NCBI RefSeq assembly: GCF_000429685.1
Contig: NZ_AUCI01000001.1
Coordinates: 1-64,000, forward strand
Direction of reading: 5' to 3'
Origin: Salibacterium aidingense DSM 18341
GTDB taxonomy: Bacteria; Bacillota; Bacilli; Bacillales; Marinococcaceae
DNA: 64,000 bases
The notes under the pieces were generated by a model, which was not told the origin of the DNA, did no database searches, and was given only the letters and a program-made list of their open reading frames with translations. Shown here in pieces: positions 42,468 to 50,945 of the stretch. How positions within the stretch are numbered: the first letter of the stretch is position 1; every line of letters begins with the position of its first letter. Both the position numbers and the translations under genes were made by a program.

Positions 42468-43622
42468 TTATTTTAATCTGCGGCCGGCAGCATCATAGGT
42501 TCCCATCAACACCGGAGCGTCTGCCGTATTTTTGATTAAGGCAACCTGCGCGTTCGTAACAAAAATCTGGGTGCGGAAGGAAAATAGAACCGTATCGCCA
42601 ACTGTCGTCTGATCTCCTTTTAAAGCACCATAGTAATCAATACTTCCCGGCTCATTGGGGATAACTTCCACTTTTTTCATTTCTGAAAATCTCTTCCCCG
42701 TCAGAGCGGCTTTGACATTCGACCGGGCATAAAACCCACCGCCATAGACGTACGATTGGTGATTGTACGTATGGGAGATTTCGGAGACATACGCGATGGC
42801 AGGCTTTTCCGGCTGATCCCTTTTGACATGAAGAGGGGTGGTGCCTGTGAAGGCATGACCGGGCTCGGCCTGCGTGCCGCCCTGTTCTGCGATGAGTTCA
42901 AAGGTTTCTGCAGTATTCAGGCTTGGTGCATTAACGATAGGAGCCTCATACCCCTTTTCTTTCAAAAAAGCTGCCGCCTGTTGAAGAGTCTGAAAGTTGA
43001 ACGTAGGCTCTGCCTTTTCCTTCTCCACTGCCAAACATGGAAAGTTGGTAACACCGATGACCTTTACCCCTGGCAGGGCCTCTATTTTTTTCAATTCTGC
43101 TTCCAAATGTTCCAGGGGGACTCCGCCTTCCTGACCGGGGTGAATAAAATCATGTTTCGAAATAACACGCAGGAGAATGGACTGCGGCCGCATTTTGAGA
43201 ACCTGCACCGTCTCTGACATGTATTTTGCGTTTTCATAACTAAATACAGTCAGCTGCGAAGGATAAAGCTTTAATATACGCTCCATCATATTTTTAGGAA
43301 TTTGGACGAGATGACCGGCGTGTCCGATGTGGATGCCGTTCTCAGCCAGACTTAATGCCTCCCAGGGATCGACAGCCACAGCCCCGGGGATCCCGGCTTC
43401 CTTTATCGCATGCGCAAGTACTGGATTTCGGCCTATCTGTTTTGTCATAAAAAACAAATCCAGCTTGTTTTGTCGTGCCGACTCTACAATGATTTTTGTA
43501 TTTTCCACCACAGCATCCATATCAATCACATACGTGTTTGGATCAATTTTTCCCTGCTGATGATAGAATGCTCCTGCTTCCAATAGTGCTGGATTTCTAT
43601 GCTGTATGGTTTCCAAAAACAT
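42468..43622 (-). CDS. yhfX: YhfX-like fold III PLP enzyme (alanine racemase-like)
   Basis: A 384-aa protein with an alanine-racemase-type barrel. The likely PLP Lys is in LDLFFMTKQIGRNP near residue 60, and later parts include VDPWEALSLAENGI, HAGHLVQIPKNMM, APIVNAPSLNTAETFELI and the C-terminal strand domain YGGGFYARSNVKAAL. It matches the yhfX component of the E. coli yhf cluster, and yhfW, yhfS, php, yhfT, yhfU, yhfY and yhfZ homologues lie upstream in order. Reaction unknown; racemase or decarboxylase-like chemistry on an amino compound is likely. Confidence 0.8.
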   Translation of the reverse strand: MFLETIQHRNPALLEAGAFYHQQGKIDPNTYVIDMDAVVENTKIIVESARQNKLDLFFMTKQIGRNPVLAHAIKEAGIPGAVAVDPWEALSLAENGIHIGHAGHLVQIPKNMMERILKLYPSQLTVFSYENAKYMSETVQVLKMRPQSILLRVISKHDFIHPGQEGGVPLEHLEAELKKIEALPGVKVIGVTNFPCLAVEKEKAEPTFNFQTLQQAAAFLKEKGYEAPIVNAPSLNTAETFELIAEQGGTQAEPGHAFTGTTPLHVKRDQPEKPAIAYVSEISHTYNHQSYVYGGGFYARSNVKAALTGKRFSEMKKVEVIPNEPGSIDYYGALKGDQTTVGDTVLFSFRTQIFVTNAQVALIKNTADAPVLMGTYDAAGRRLK

Positions 43623-43625
43623 TCC

Positions 43626-44849
43626 TTATCCTCCTTGATCCTGTCTCTCCTGCTCTCCTAAGAAGCTGGTCCCATTTTCTGTTTTTTCCAGCCCAAAATA
43701 ATCGGTGATGGCCGCGCCAAGATCGGACAGTGTTTTTCTCTCTCCAAGAACTGAGGTGTTCCTACATTTTCCATACGCCAGCAGAAATGTTTTTTCTCTC
43801 GTATGCTGGCTGTGGCCGATGGTGGGATCATTTCCATGGTCTGCGCTGATCAACAGCAGATCCTCCGAACTCATTTTCTTTATGATTGTAGATAAATAAT
43901 CATCTACGGTTTTTATTTTTTCCGCATAGCGTTCCGTATTTTCCGCATGGCCGGCTAAATCCGTTTCCTGTACGGTCGCAGCCATAAATCCTTCTTCCAT
44001 TTCGTCCATCTCCTGAACGATGCTGTTCATGACAAACGCTGTATCAATCCCTGGGATTTTTTTTGCTCCTTCACAGGTGATCACATCCTGCATCTTCCCT
44101 ATCAATGTGACATCCCGTCCACTTTCCTTCACGATCGCAGCAGCCTGTGTTTCCGGATTAATTCCATACCCCAGGTGCCTTACCTGATATCCTTTTTCAT
44201 ACAGGCCGGATTTTGGTGAATTTACACCAATCAAACCGTCTTCTCTTTTTTCAATCGCCTGCAGGAGCTGCCCGCGGCTGACATTCTCGCCGCCGAGGGC
44301 AATCACCCGGTTTACTTTAACGCAGCGGCGGATCTCTTCTCCTATCTTCAACACTTCTTCAAAAGGAATAAAATCCAGCGGAGCCGAGACGTTGTAGATC
44401 TGGCCATAGTCGGTTTCAATATTATCCGCTGCCACCACTACATCATTGATTAATAGATAAGGAAAGCTTTCATCGGGGATTTCCGCTTTGTATCCCTGTT
44501 CTTTCATATAAGCCTGGACCTCTTTTATCACTTCGGCAAACGGTGCCGAATATGGCGTTTTCGGTTTTGTTCCCATAATTTCATTATGCCCGGCAAAGCT
44601 GTCTGCCCCGTCGTGCTGGAGCAGCACACTCCCGGTACTCGCGGCAGGCACCGGACTGTTTAGGGCAGGATGGTGAAGGAGCTGATTAATTCCCAGCTTT
44701 TCAAATGAAGGAATCGCAAGGTGTTCCGCCTCATCCAAAATATGATAAAACGTATTGGCTCCCACATCCGCCGGCCTTGTCTGCCTGACATCTTCCATGC
44801 TGCCGATGCCAAGGCTGTCTATAATCAGAAGAATTGCTCGTCTTGCCAT
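43626..44849 (-). CDS. yhfW: YhfW-like phosphopentomutase-family protein
   Basis: A 407-aa alkaline-phosphatase-superfamily enzyme related to phosphopentomutase (DeoB). Metal-binding stretches: LLIIDSLGIGSMEDV (N-terminal Asp), STGSVLLQHDGADSFAGHNEIMG-like (nucleophile Thr/Ser region, Asn-Glu), and LLISADHGNDPTIGHSQHTRE (Asp-His). A GTG at 44858 overlaps the yhfS stop; the ATG at 44849 is preferred as the protein then starts MARRAILLIIDSLGIG. Would move a phosphate within a sugar phosphate; substrate unknown. Confidence 0.78.
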   Translation of the reverse strand: MARRAILLIIDSLGIGSMEDVRQTRPADVGANTFYHILDEAEHLAIPSFEKLGINQLLHHPALNSPVPAASTGSVLLQHDGADSFAGHNEIMGTKPKTPYSAPFAEVIKEVQAYMKEQGYKAEIPDESFPYLLINDVVVAADNIETDYGQIYNVSAPLDFIPFEEVLKIGEEIRRCVKVNRVIALGGENVSRGQLLQAIEKREDGLIGVNSPKSGLYEKGYQVRHLGYGINPETQAAAIVKESGRDVTLIGKMQDVITCEGAKKIPGIDTAFVMNSIVQEMDEMEEGFMAATVQETDLAGHAENTERYAEKIKTVDDYLSTIIKKMSSEDLLLISADHGNDPTIGHSQHTREKTFLLAYGKCRNTSVLGERKTLSDLGAAITDYFGLEKTENGTSFLGEQERQDQGG

Positions 44850-44854
44850 AGGTC

Positions 44855-45964
44855 TCACCCTTCTCCTGTAATATCTTTGAGGGCACGTGCCAGTATTTGA
44901 ATCACCAGCTCAGCATCTGCCCGCATTGGGTTAATGCGGATGGCAGTTTTTAATAAACCTGGGTTTTCATCGAGAAAGCTTCCGGATACCCTGTAAATCA
45001 TCGGAAGTACTTCAAATCGGGATTCTGCTCCGACAGGGTAAATCGCTGCCCCATGTTTCTCACAACGTTCTATCACTTGGTCGGCGATTGGTTCCTCCAA
45101 CTCCGCTACCACGTTTTTGGATTGGGAATTCGTAACATAGGCTTGTTTTATTTGTGGTATTTCTCCATGATTCAGCCTTTTTTCCAGCTTATCCGTTTCC
45201 TCGTTCTGTACCGCAATTAAAACAGGCGCCGACACCAGCGATCGAAGTAGTTCCATCGCTTCATAACCCTGCACCTGGCCTCCGCCAGAATAGTTCCTTT
45301 CCTGTATAGCATCCACTGCGGTTTTCCTTCCGACAGCGATGCCAATGCCCGGAGGACCGAGCAGCTTAAAGCCTGAAAAACAGGAATAATCCGCCCCCAG
45401 TTCCACTCCAATATCTTTCACTTTGAAAACCGTGTAGTTATCATCCACCACAATAGAAAGATCCGGACGTACTTCCTTTACAAGCTGGATTATTTCCCTT
45501 AAATCATAATGGTCATTAGGTTTCTGGCGGGAATGCTGCACATAGAACACCCCGCATTGCGGGGACTTTGGCAACGCTTGTTTTAACTCGGCAGAATCGT
45601 TGTAGTTTACATAAATCGGAGAAAGTCCCATCATATCTACTGTTGATTTTGTTGTTTTATAAATCGGACTGGCGTGCATAAACAAGGAATCTCCGGCATT
45701 CAGCAGCGAAGCCAGCAGTTCCCGGATGGCACCTGTCCCTGCCCCTCTTACCAACGCGCAGCGTTCCGTTCCAAAGAAGGAAGCCAGGGTTTTTTCCACT
45801 TTTTTTGTTTGAACAGGCGAGCCTTCGCCCGGTACCACCCCGAGGTCTCCCTGTTGAAAAAACTGACTGCCGTTGAATTCCGCTGAAATGGCCTGTACCA
45901 ATTCAAACTGTTTCTGTTTTGCTTCTTCCATGTTCATGACTTCCAATATGGATGTCTGCATCAT
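44855..45964 (-). CDS. yhfS: YhfS-like PLP enzyme (fold I, SelA/cystathionine-lyase-like)
   Basis: A 369-aa fold I PLP enzyme. The aldehyde-binding Lys is most likely in CFSGFKLLGPPGIG near residue 215, with the cofactor Asp in IVVDDNYTVFK and the phosphate site in RGAGTGAIRELLASLL. It is most like the uncharacterised YhfS of enteric bacteria and more distantly selenocysteine-synthase-like lyases. Translated in a chain with php upstream (8 bp apart) and yhfW downstream. Probably a lyase or transaminase on an amino acid or amino sugar acid. Confidence 0.78.
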   Translation of the reverse strand: MMQTSILEVMNMEEAKQKQFELVQAISAEFNGSQFFQQGDLGVVPGEGSPVQTKKVEKTLASFFGTERCALVRGAGTGAIRELLASLLNAGDSLFMHASPIYKTTKSTVDMMGLSPIYVNYNDSAELKQALPKSPQCGVFYVQHSRQKPNDHYDLREIIQLVKEVRPDLSIVVDDNYTVFKVKDIGVELGADYSCFSGFKLLGPPGIGIAVGRKTAVDAIQERNYSGGGQVQGYEAMELLRSLVSAPVLIAVQNEETDKLEKRLNHGEIPQIKQAYVTNSQSKNVVAELEEPIADQVIERCEKHGAAIYPVGAESRFEVLPMIYRVSGSFLDENPGLLKTAIRINPMRADAELVIQILARALKDITGEG

Positions 45965-45972
45965 GCCGCCTC

Positions 45973-46884
45973 CTAAAACGCAAGAAATCTTCTCGGATTT
46001 TCGACCATCATCAAATGAATTTCTTCCTCGGAAACGCCTCTATTTTTCAGCTCTGGAATAAATGTGGTGAAAAGATATTCGTAACCGAAGCCTTCGTTCA
46101 CTTTCAAATAGGATTTTTTGGTAATATCCGTCGACAGCATGATTTGGGAGGCCCAGCCTTTTTCCAATAAAAACAATACATCTTCGATTCTTTCTTCGTT
46201 CGTTCGATAGCTGTTCTTTCCTATCGTATCGAACTGAATATAAACACCGGCTCCAAGCAGGTATTCATATTCCTCCCGGCTGCCGTTCAAATCCTGGTGT
46301 CCGAGCGATATTTTACTAAAATCAGCATTGATCTGGTTCATAAGATCCAGCTGGGCAGAGCCCATCGTGCCCAGTTCACAATGGGTACTCAATGGAGCTC
46401 CAGTTGCCTTCTGAGCCTTCAGGGCTGCACGGAACACTTTCTTCTCGTCTTCTGTTATGTCATCCAGGCTGCTTCCGATTTCCGAAATGATTCCTGCCCG
46501 GATCGAAGTGCCTTCTATTCCTTCGATCAATTCTTTTATAAATAGTTCAGTGATTTCTTCCTCTGTTTGTTCAAAGACTTCTTTTGGATAATAGTCCTGC
46601 TTGTAGTATCCTGTTGCCGCTACAATAGGGACTTTATTCTTGGCGGAAACCTGGTACAGCGACTCCACGTCTCTTCCCATTCCGCGGTTGGTGACTTCTA
46701 CAATCCCGCCGCAGCCTGCCTGCATGAGACGGTTTATTTCTTCGTTCATCATGGCATCATCCGACAGAATGGGATCCTTATCCTGTCTGATGTGGGATAA
46801 ATCCAAAATTACATGTTCATGAATCATCGTTTGGCCCAGTTGATGGGGAGGAATGTCTCCCTGTACCGTTCTTATTTTTTTCAT
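45973..46884 (-). CDS. php: phosphotriesterase-homology protein (Php)
   Basis: A 303-aa amidohydrolase-fold protein. Metal ligands are visible: TMIHEHVILDL (His-x-His), the bridging position in AGIISEIGSS, then THCELGTMG, LGHQDLNG and LSTDITKKS (Asp). The bridging residue is Glu, not the carboxylated Lys of true phosphotriesterases, as in E. coli Php. Relatives are lactonases, so ring opening of a sugar or amino-sugar lactone is plausible. Strong TAGAGGAG ribosome site. Part of the yhf-like operon. Confidence 0.82.
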   Translation of the reverse strand: MKKIRTVQGDIPPHQLGQTMIHEHVILDLSHIRQDKDPILSDDAMMNEEINRLMQAGCGGIVEVTNRGMGRDVESLYQVSAKNKVPIVAATGYYKQDYYPKEVFEQTEEEITELFIKELIEGIEGTSIRAGIISEIGSSLDDITEDEKKVFRAALKAQKATGAPLSTHCELGTMGSAQLDLMNQINADFSKISLGHQDLNGSREEYEYLLGAGVYIQFDTIGKNSYRTNEERIEDVLFLLEKGWASQIMLSTDITKKSYLKVNEGFGYEYLFTTFIPELKNRGVSEEEIHLMMVENPRRFLAF

Positions 46885-46900
46885 CGTTCATTCTCCTCTA

Positions 46901-48226
46901 TTATCCACCTGGAGTGAAAAGCTGCAGGAAATATAGAATATTTAAGATAACACCGGTACCGATAGCGGCTAATGGATAAGCAGCCAGCCGGATGACCGGT
47001 CTTCCGGTTGCTTCATTAAATAAATATAATAAGGCAAAAATCGTAAAACCAGTAACGCTTCCCATCTCCAATACTGCCAGAACTGAACCTACCAATAACG
47101 CTATTTCCATCACCGTACTGATAGAGGTTCGGATATTATCGGAAGCTTCCCGTAAAGACGGAAACCGTTCCATCACCTTCCCGAGCCTCGAGAGCATTAA
47201 CACCTCAAGACTTAATATGAGGGCTCCGGCAATACCTGCCAAAACCGGATTTGGCATAAGATAACCGACCGGAAAGACAAAGGTCAAGCCGACTACGCCA
47301 AATACCCCTGTTGTCAGGGCAGTGGTTGCAATTAACGGGATAAATCCTATAGCACGCAGAAGATCACTTAAAGCGGCCTGCTGAATCAGGGCGTTGGTTT
47401 CTGCGGCATCTTCTGTAGTGTAGGCGTCATGCAGAGTAAAGACGGAAACTTCAGAGCCGGCAAAGTATTGCAGGTTGGAAACAATGGCTACAAGAGCCCC
47501 CACTGCAGCGAAAAAAGGAAGCCCTTTATATAACCGCCTCGTCCTTTCTACAAAAATGGATTCGCCTTCCTCTACTTCCGTTTCCCCATTATTGATACGA
47601 TCCTTTCTATCCTTGCTCAAAGCAAAAATGACAAGCAGAATCGTTCCGATAAATAATTGGCCCGCTTCCGGCAGTAAGTTAAGACTTTCCGGAAGAAGTC
47701 CCTGTTCAATAATCGTCCGTACCAGTAAGACAAGACTTCCCGCGATAATACCTTTTCTCCAGCCGAATTGATAAATAATGGCGAGGACCGGAAAGAGAGC
47801 AAAACCCGCGAGAACAGGACTGCTCAATTCTCCCAGAGCCCCAATGAAATCTACAGGAAAGACCGTTAAAGCAGCCTGAACCCCTGTTAAACCAACAACC
47901 ACAGCAATGCCCCAGCCTGCTCCCAGCAGGCCGGCGAGCCACGCTGATCCCGCGAAAACCCCTAAAATATCTGTGGGTAAAAACAGCAGCCAGGGATTAA
48001 GCAGTCCTGTGGATAATGTAAACGAAATACCGATGGACGCAATGAAACCGACACTTAGACCGAAAGCGACGGAGGACATTTCCCCCCGGTTCATGCGCCC
48101 TTCTATAAATTCCGGCATGATCGGACGAAGCCCGTCATGAAATACCGCTCTTCCGTAATGCGAAAGCAGGGCTGTTCCTGCTGTCAGAAGTGTAATGAGA
48201 ATCAGCTTTGTAATCGTGAATTCCAA
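46901..48226 (-). CDS. yhfT: YhfT-like membrane protein, probable transporter
   Basis: A 441-aa protein with about eleven hydrophobic segments and one longer acidic cytoplasmic loop around residue 215 (DRKDRINNGETEVEEGES). It matches the YhfT family in length and neighbours. Conserved-looking features are HYGRAVFHDGLRPIMPEF at the N-terminus and FNEATGRPVIRLAAYP near the C-terminus. The start is a TTG just after the yhfU stop. It is the only membrane protein of the operon and probably brings in the unknown substrate, perhaps with the small YhfU protein. Confidence 0.75.
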   Translation of the reverse strand: MEFTITKLILITLLTAGTALLSHYGRAVFHDGLRPIMPEFIEGRMNRGEMSSVAFGLSVGFIASIGISFTLSTGLLNPWLLFLPTDILGVFAGSAWLAGLLGAGWGIAVVVGLTGVQAALTVFPVDFIGALGELSSPVLAGFALFPVLAIIYQFGWRKGIIAGSLVLLVRTIIEQGLLPESLNLLPEAGQLFIGTILLVIFALSKDRKDRINNGETEVEEGESIFVERTRRLYKGLPFFAAVGALVAIVSNLQYFAGSEVSVFTLHDAYTTEDAAETNALIQQAALSDLLRAIGFIPLIATTALTTGVFGVVGLTFVFPVGYLMPNPVLAGIAGALILSLEVLMLSRLGKVMERFPSLREASDNIRTSISTVMEIALLVGSVLAVLEMGSVTGFTIFALLYLFNEATGRPVIRLAAYPLAAIGTGVILNILYFLQLFTPGG

Positions 48227-48232
48227 ACTCCT

Positions 48233-48598
48233 CTACCCCCTGTTTTTCAAAATTTCTTCGACAATCATAGGTACTGCGGTATCGATAGATTCTACCGCTG
48301 TTCCAAAAGCCAATTTTCCTTCTTTTACTAATTTTTCAATCGTTTCCTGCTTCGGCCGACCTCCTGCTTTGGCTACGGTGGAACAGTTATTATAGCCGAG
48401 AATACCGATCAACACAGAAAGAGCAGCTCCTCCCCCGCTGTTGCAGGCGCCGATGTAATAGTCAGCTTCGTTTGCCTTTATTTTTTTAGCTCCTTCAAAA
48501 TCAGTGGAAACGACTGCTTCTACTTGATCGCCGCCAGCTTTTTCAATCTCCTGCTTAATCTGATTTTTTTCCAAACCGCCAATCACAAATCGAACCAT
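48233..48598 (-). CDS. yhfU: YhfU-like DUF2620 protein
   Basis: A 121-aa soluble protein of the YhfU/DUF2620 type, with a small alpha/beta pattern: MVRFVIGGLEKNQIKQEIE, then ADYYIGACNSGGGAALSVLIG and CSTVAKAGGRPKQETIEKLV. The ATG at 48598 has GAGGAG at five to six bases; an upstream ATG lacks room for one. The single Cys in IGACNSGGG and the glycine-rich loop recall PTS IIB or small-molecule-binding folds, but I cannot assign a function. It is always near yhfT in known clusters, as here. Confidence 0.75.
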   Translation of the reverse strand: MVRFVIGGLEKNQIKQEIEKAGGDQVEAVVSTDFEGAKKIKANEADYYIGACNSGGGAALSVLIGILGYNNCSTVAKAGGRPKQETIEKLVKEGKLAFGTAVESIDTAVPMIVEEILKNRG

Positions 48599-48625
48599 AG
48601 TTCTCCTCATCCTTTCTTTTTTGAA

Positions 48626-48991
48626 TTATTGCTGAGTGAACATCCCCAGGTATAAAGTAATAAATCCATTTTCTGCTCTGGTAGAGACAGCTCCCTCTTT
48701 CCACAGGCAATGTTCTAAAACGCTTTCAGACTTTTTAAAAAGAACAGGGTTGGCATGTATCACATCCTCTATTTCTGACGTTGTACTTTCCAAGGCTTCC
48801 CCCTGATTGATACGCTCTGCAGCGATGGCTAAATGATTGGTAAAGGAACCCGCCTGCTCATGTTCCAAATCAATAAAGTCATGTTCTATTAAACGGTGTA
48901 ATTCCCGTTTCACAAGATCATACGTCCCGTTTTCAATTTGGCCGCTGTCCAGCAGCAGCGTCAATCTTTCCTTCATTTCTTCCGTTAACAA
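48626..48991 (-). CDS. yhfY: YhfY-like PRD-domain protein
   Basis: A 121-aa stand-alone PTS regulation domain (PRD): LLLDSGQIENGTYDLVKREL, then HLAIAAERINQGE and the C-terminal ESVLEHCLWKEGA. There is no RNA- or DNA-binding domain. PRDs are usually phosphorylated on His by PTS proteins, so this protein may link the operon to PTS state by binding another protein. TTG start behind GAGGTGA. An operator-like sequence lies 22 bp upstream at 49013-49027. Confidence 0.75.
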   Translation of the reverse strand: MLTEEMKERLTLLLDSGQIENGTYDLVKRELHRLIEHDFIDLEHEQAGSFTNHLAIAAERINQGEALESTTSEIEDVIHANPVLFKKSESVLEHCLWKEGAVSTRAENGFITLYLGMFTQQ

Positions 48992-49012
48992 TGGCAGTCA
49001 CCTCTTATTAAA

Positions 49013-49027
49013 TTCAATGTACAGTAT
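49013..49027. promoter_or_regulatory. operator-like site between yhfZ and yhfY
   Basis: TTCAATGTACAGTAT differs by one base from TTCAATGTACAATAT at 50010-50024 in front of yhfZ. Two near-identical copies a kilobase apart, one before each promoter region of the operon, suggest a YhfZ binding site. Confidence 0.5.
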
Positions 49028-49053
49028 TTAGTATTTTAAGGGTAAAATAAAAC

Positions 49054-49986
49054 TCAATAACGAGGAAAACGTTCTCCCCCCTCTATGCTTTGTTGAATGC
49101 TTGTTATGTTATCATTTGTTAATGATTCGATCTGGTCGATAATATCGGTCCGATTTTCATCCACGACCACCACAGCCTCGGAAGAAAGCTCTGTTAACTT
49201 CTTTGCCTTTTCTGAAGAAAATTCCGCGGCATTAAAATGATTGACAGACTTCACTTCATCCATGTTCCACACGGCAGCATCTATCTTCTTTTGCTTCAGC
49301 ATATTGAACAACTGCATGTAATTTAGATCTACCAACTCAACATCCAAATCTTCACACTCATGTATCGTACACATCGACTGGTCCGGTGAAGACCTGTCTA
49401 TCCCTACTCTCATCCCATTTTCGATTTTTTTCTTCTTGGGATCAGCGAAAAAAATCTTATGGCCGGTGACATACGTTTGAGGGCCGAATTGTTTGATGAT
49501 CTGTAGCCCCTCGTGTGACTCTTTTCCTTCTAAAGCGGCCAGATGCGATACAATGGCAAAGTCATATCTTCGTATTTTCAGAGCTTCCAGACGATTACTC
49601 GCTCCCCTCATATAGGCAAGGCTGACTCGTCTGTCCATTCGCTCAAATTCATCCACAATTCCGGTAGCCAGGCCTTCATATTTCACGGAATACGGAAGCG
49701 GCATAACACCTACGACCGGGCCTTCTTCAGAAATATCCAGCAGAACACTGACATCTTTTTTCACTAAAAAAGTACCAAGGTGCCCTCTGGAGTCCAACCC
49801 AATTCCGCCAAGCTCTTCTAAAAGTTTAATAGCTCCCTGGACCGTCCCTCTCCCAAGCGCCAGTTTATCGCAGAAATCAGTAACCCTGGGGATGCGCTCC
49901 CCTGTTTCAATTTTGAGAAGCTCTTTTGCGATATATTTTGCAGCCAGACCGTTTTTCGAATATAAACTCTCCCAAATACGCACCAT
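49054..49986 (-). CDS. yhfZ: YhfZ-like transcriptional regulator
   Basis: A 310-aa regulator: N-terminal helix-turn-helix of GntR-like type (RIPRVTDFCDKLALGRGTVQ then GAIKLLEELGGIGLDSRGH) and a C-terminal periplasmic-binding-like domain (VGVMPLPYSVKYEGLATGIVDEF; KIDAAVWNMDEV), as in YhfZ. First gene of the yhf-like operon and its likely regulator. The ATG at 49986 follows AAGGGCG; a TTG one codon earlier is possible. The ligand is probably the pathway's substrate. Confidence 0.8.
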   Translation of the reverse strand: MVRIWESLYSKNGLAAKYIAKELLKIETGERIPRVTDFCDKLALGRGTVQGAIKLLEELGGIGLDSRGHLGTFLVKKDVSVLLDISEEGPVVGVMPLPYSVKYEGLATGIVDEFERMDRRVSLAYMRGASNRLEALKIRRYDFAIVSHLAALEGKESHEGLQIIKQFGPQTYVTGHKIFFADPKKKKIENGMRVGIDRSSPDQSMCTIHECEDLDVELVDLNYMQLFNMLKQKKIDAAVWNMDEVKSVNHFNAAEFSSEKAKKLTELSSEAVVVVDENRTDIIDQIESLTNDNITSIQQSIEGGERFPRY

Positions 49987-50009
49987 CAATACTCAACGCC
50001 CTTTTAATT

Positions 50010-50030
50010 TTCAATGTACAATATATTGTA
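50010..50030. promoter_or_regulatory. palindromic operator in front of yhfZ
   Basis: TACAATATATTGTA (50017-50030) is a perfect 14-bp palindrome overlapping TTCAATGTACAATAT, which recurs with one change at 49013-49027. It lies 24 bp upstream of yhfZ and fits autoregulation. The AT-rich gap 49987-50277 also holds the divergent GntR promoter and no gene. Confidence 0.55.
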
Positions 50031-50179
50031 TATTATCATAGCAAACATGAAGGTTTTTGTAAATGCCTGAATATTATCTTTTTTTATGATTCATGCTGCG
50101 GAGAGTCAGATTTATAACTTTGTGCCCCCTTTTCCCTTATCCCCTTCGATAAAAAACCGCTTGCAATTTCAAAAACTAT

Positions 50180-50234
50180 TTGACAATTTCTAATGTTATT
50201 TTTATTATATATATTAACTGGTATACCGCATACC
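50180..50234 (+). promoter_or_regulatory. sigma-A promoter and GntR operator of the TRAP operon
   Basis: TTGACA (50180-50185), a 17-bp spacer and TATTAT (50203-50208) make a near-consensus promoter. Immediately downstream GGTATACC (50220-50227) and the overlapping GGTAT-N5-ATACC (50220-50234) sit at the expected transcription start, typical for an FCD-type GntR repressor site. Confidence 0.65.
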
Positions 50235-50277
50235 GAATATCACATATCAGTTTTTGTGTCATGAGGGAGTGGAGAGT

Positions 50278-50934
50278 TTGAAAAAAATAGGAAAGTTCGT
50301 TTCATATACAGACCAGGTGTACCGCGAGCTTAAATCTGCAATTGTGAGCGGGGATATCCAGCAGGGAGAATTTCTGCAGGAGCGTTCGATCGCAGAACAG
50401 CTTGGAGTCAGCCGCACCCCTGTACGCGAAGCGATAAAACGGCTTGAATTCGAGGATTGGGTGGAGACACTTCCTTGGAAAGGAGTGGTAGTCAAAGATA
50501 TCGACCGCCAGGATATTATCGAAGTCTTTCAATGCCGCTATGCAAACGAAGGTTTTGTTGGAGAGCGGGTTGCTTCTACTATTACCGATGAAAATATGGC
50601 AGAGCTGAAAAAAATAAAATCAACGATGGAGGAATTAGCTGACGAAAGCAGGCAAGAATTTATAAATGAGGACAGAAAATTTCATATGCATCTGGCTCAG
50701 CTTACCAATAACAGCCTGTTGATTCATTTTCTTGATCGTCTCAGCGATCAAATGCTCCGTTTTGGCATCTTGGCTGTCAAAGATAAGGTAAGGATCAAGG
50801 AGACGCTGGAGGAGCATCAGGCTATTATTGATGCCCTGGAAACACGTTCTCCGGAAAAAACAAAAGAAGCGATACAGCGGCACATCGATAACAGCCAGGA
50901 TGTTCTGCTCCACCAAACAAAAGAGAGAGAATAG
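50278..50934 (+). CDS. GntR-family regulator, FCD type, of the TRAP operon
   Basis: A 218-aa regulator: winged helix RSIAEQLGVSRTPVREAIKR near residue 45 and an FCD domain (EVFQCRYANEGFVGERVA; EDRKFHMHLAQLTNN; LEEHQAIIDALE) with His residues in metal-ligand positions. TTG start at 50278 behind GAGGGAG; upstream frame codons have no ribosome site. First gene of an operon running to the DUF1445 gene and probably its repressor through the GGTATACC site. Effector probably a carboxylate carried by the TRAP system. Confidence 0.85.
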   Translation: MKKIGKFVSYTDQVYRELKSAIVSGDIQQGEFLQERSIAEQLGVSRTPVREAIKRLEFEDWVETLPWKGVVVKDIDRQDIIEVFQCRYANEGFVGERVASTITDENMAELKKIKSTMEELADESRQEFINEDRKFHMHLAQLTNNSLLIHFLDRLSDQMLRFGILAVKDKVRIKETLEEHQAIIDALETRSPEKTKEAIQRHIDNSQDVLLHQTKERE

Positions 50935-50945
50935 GAGTGTCCGAT

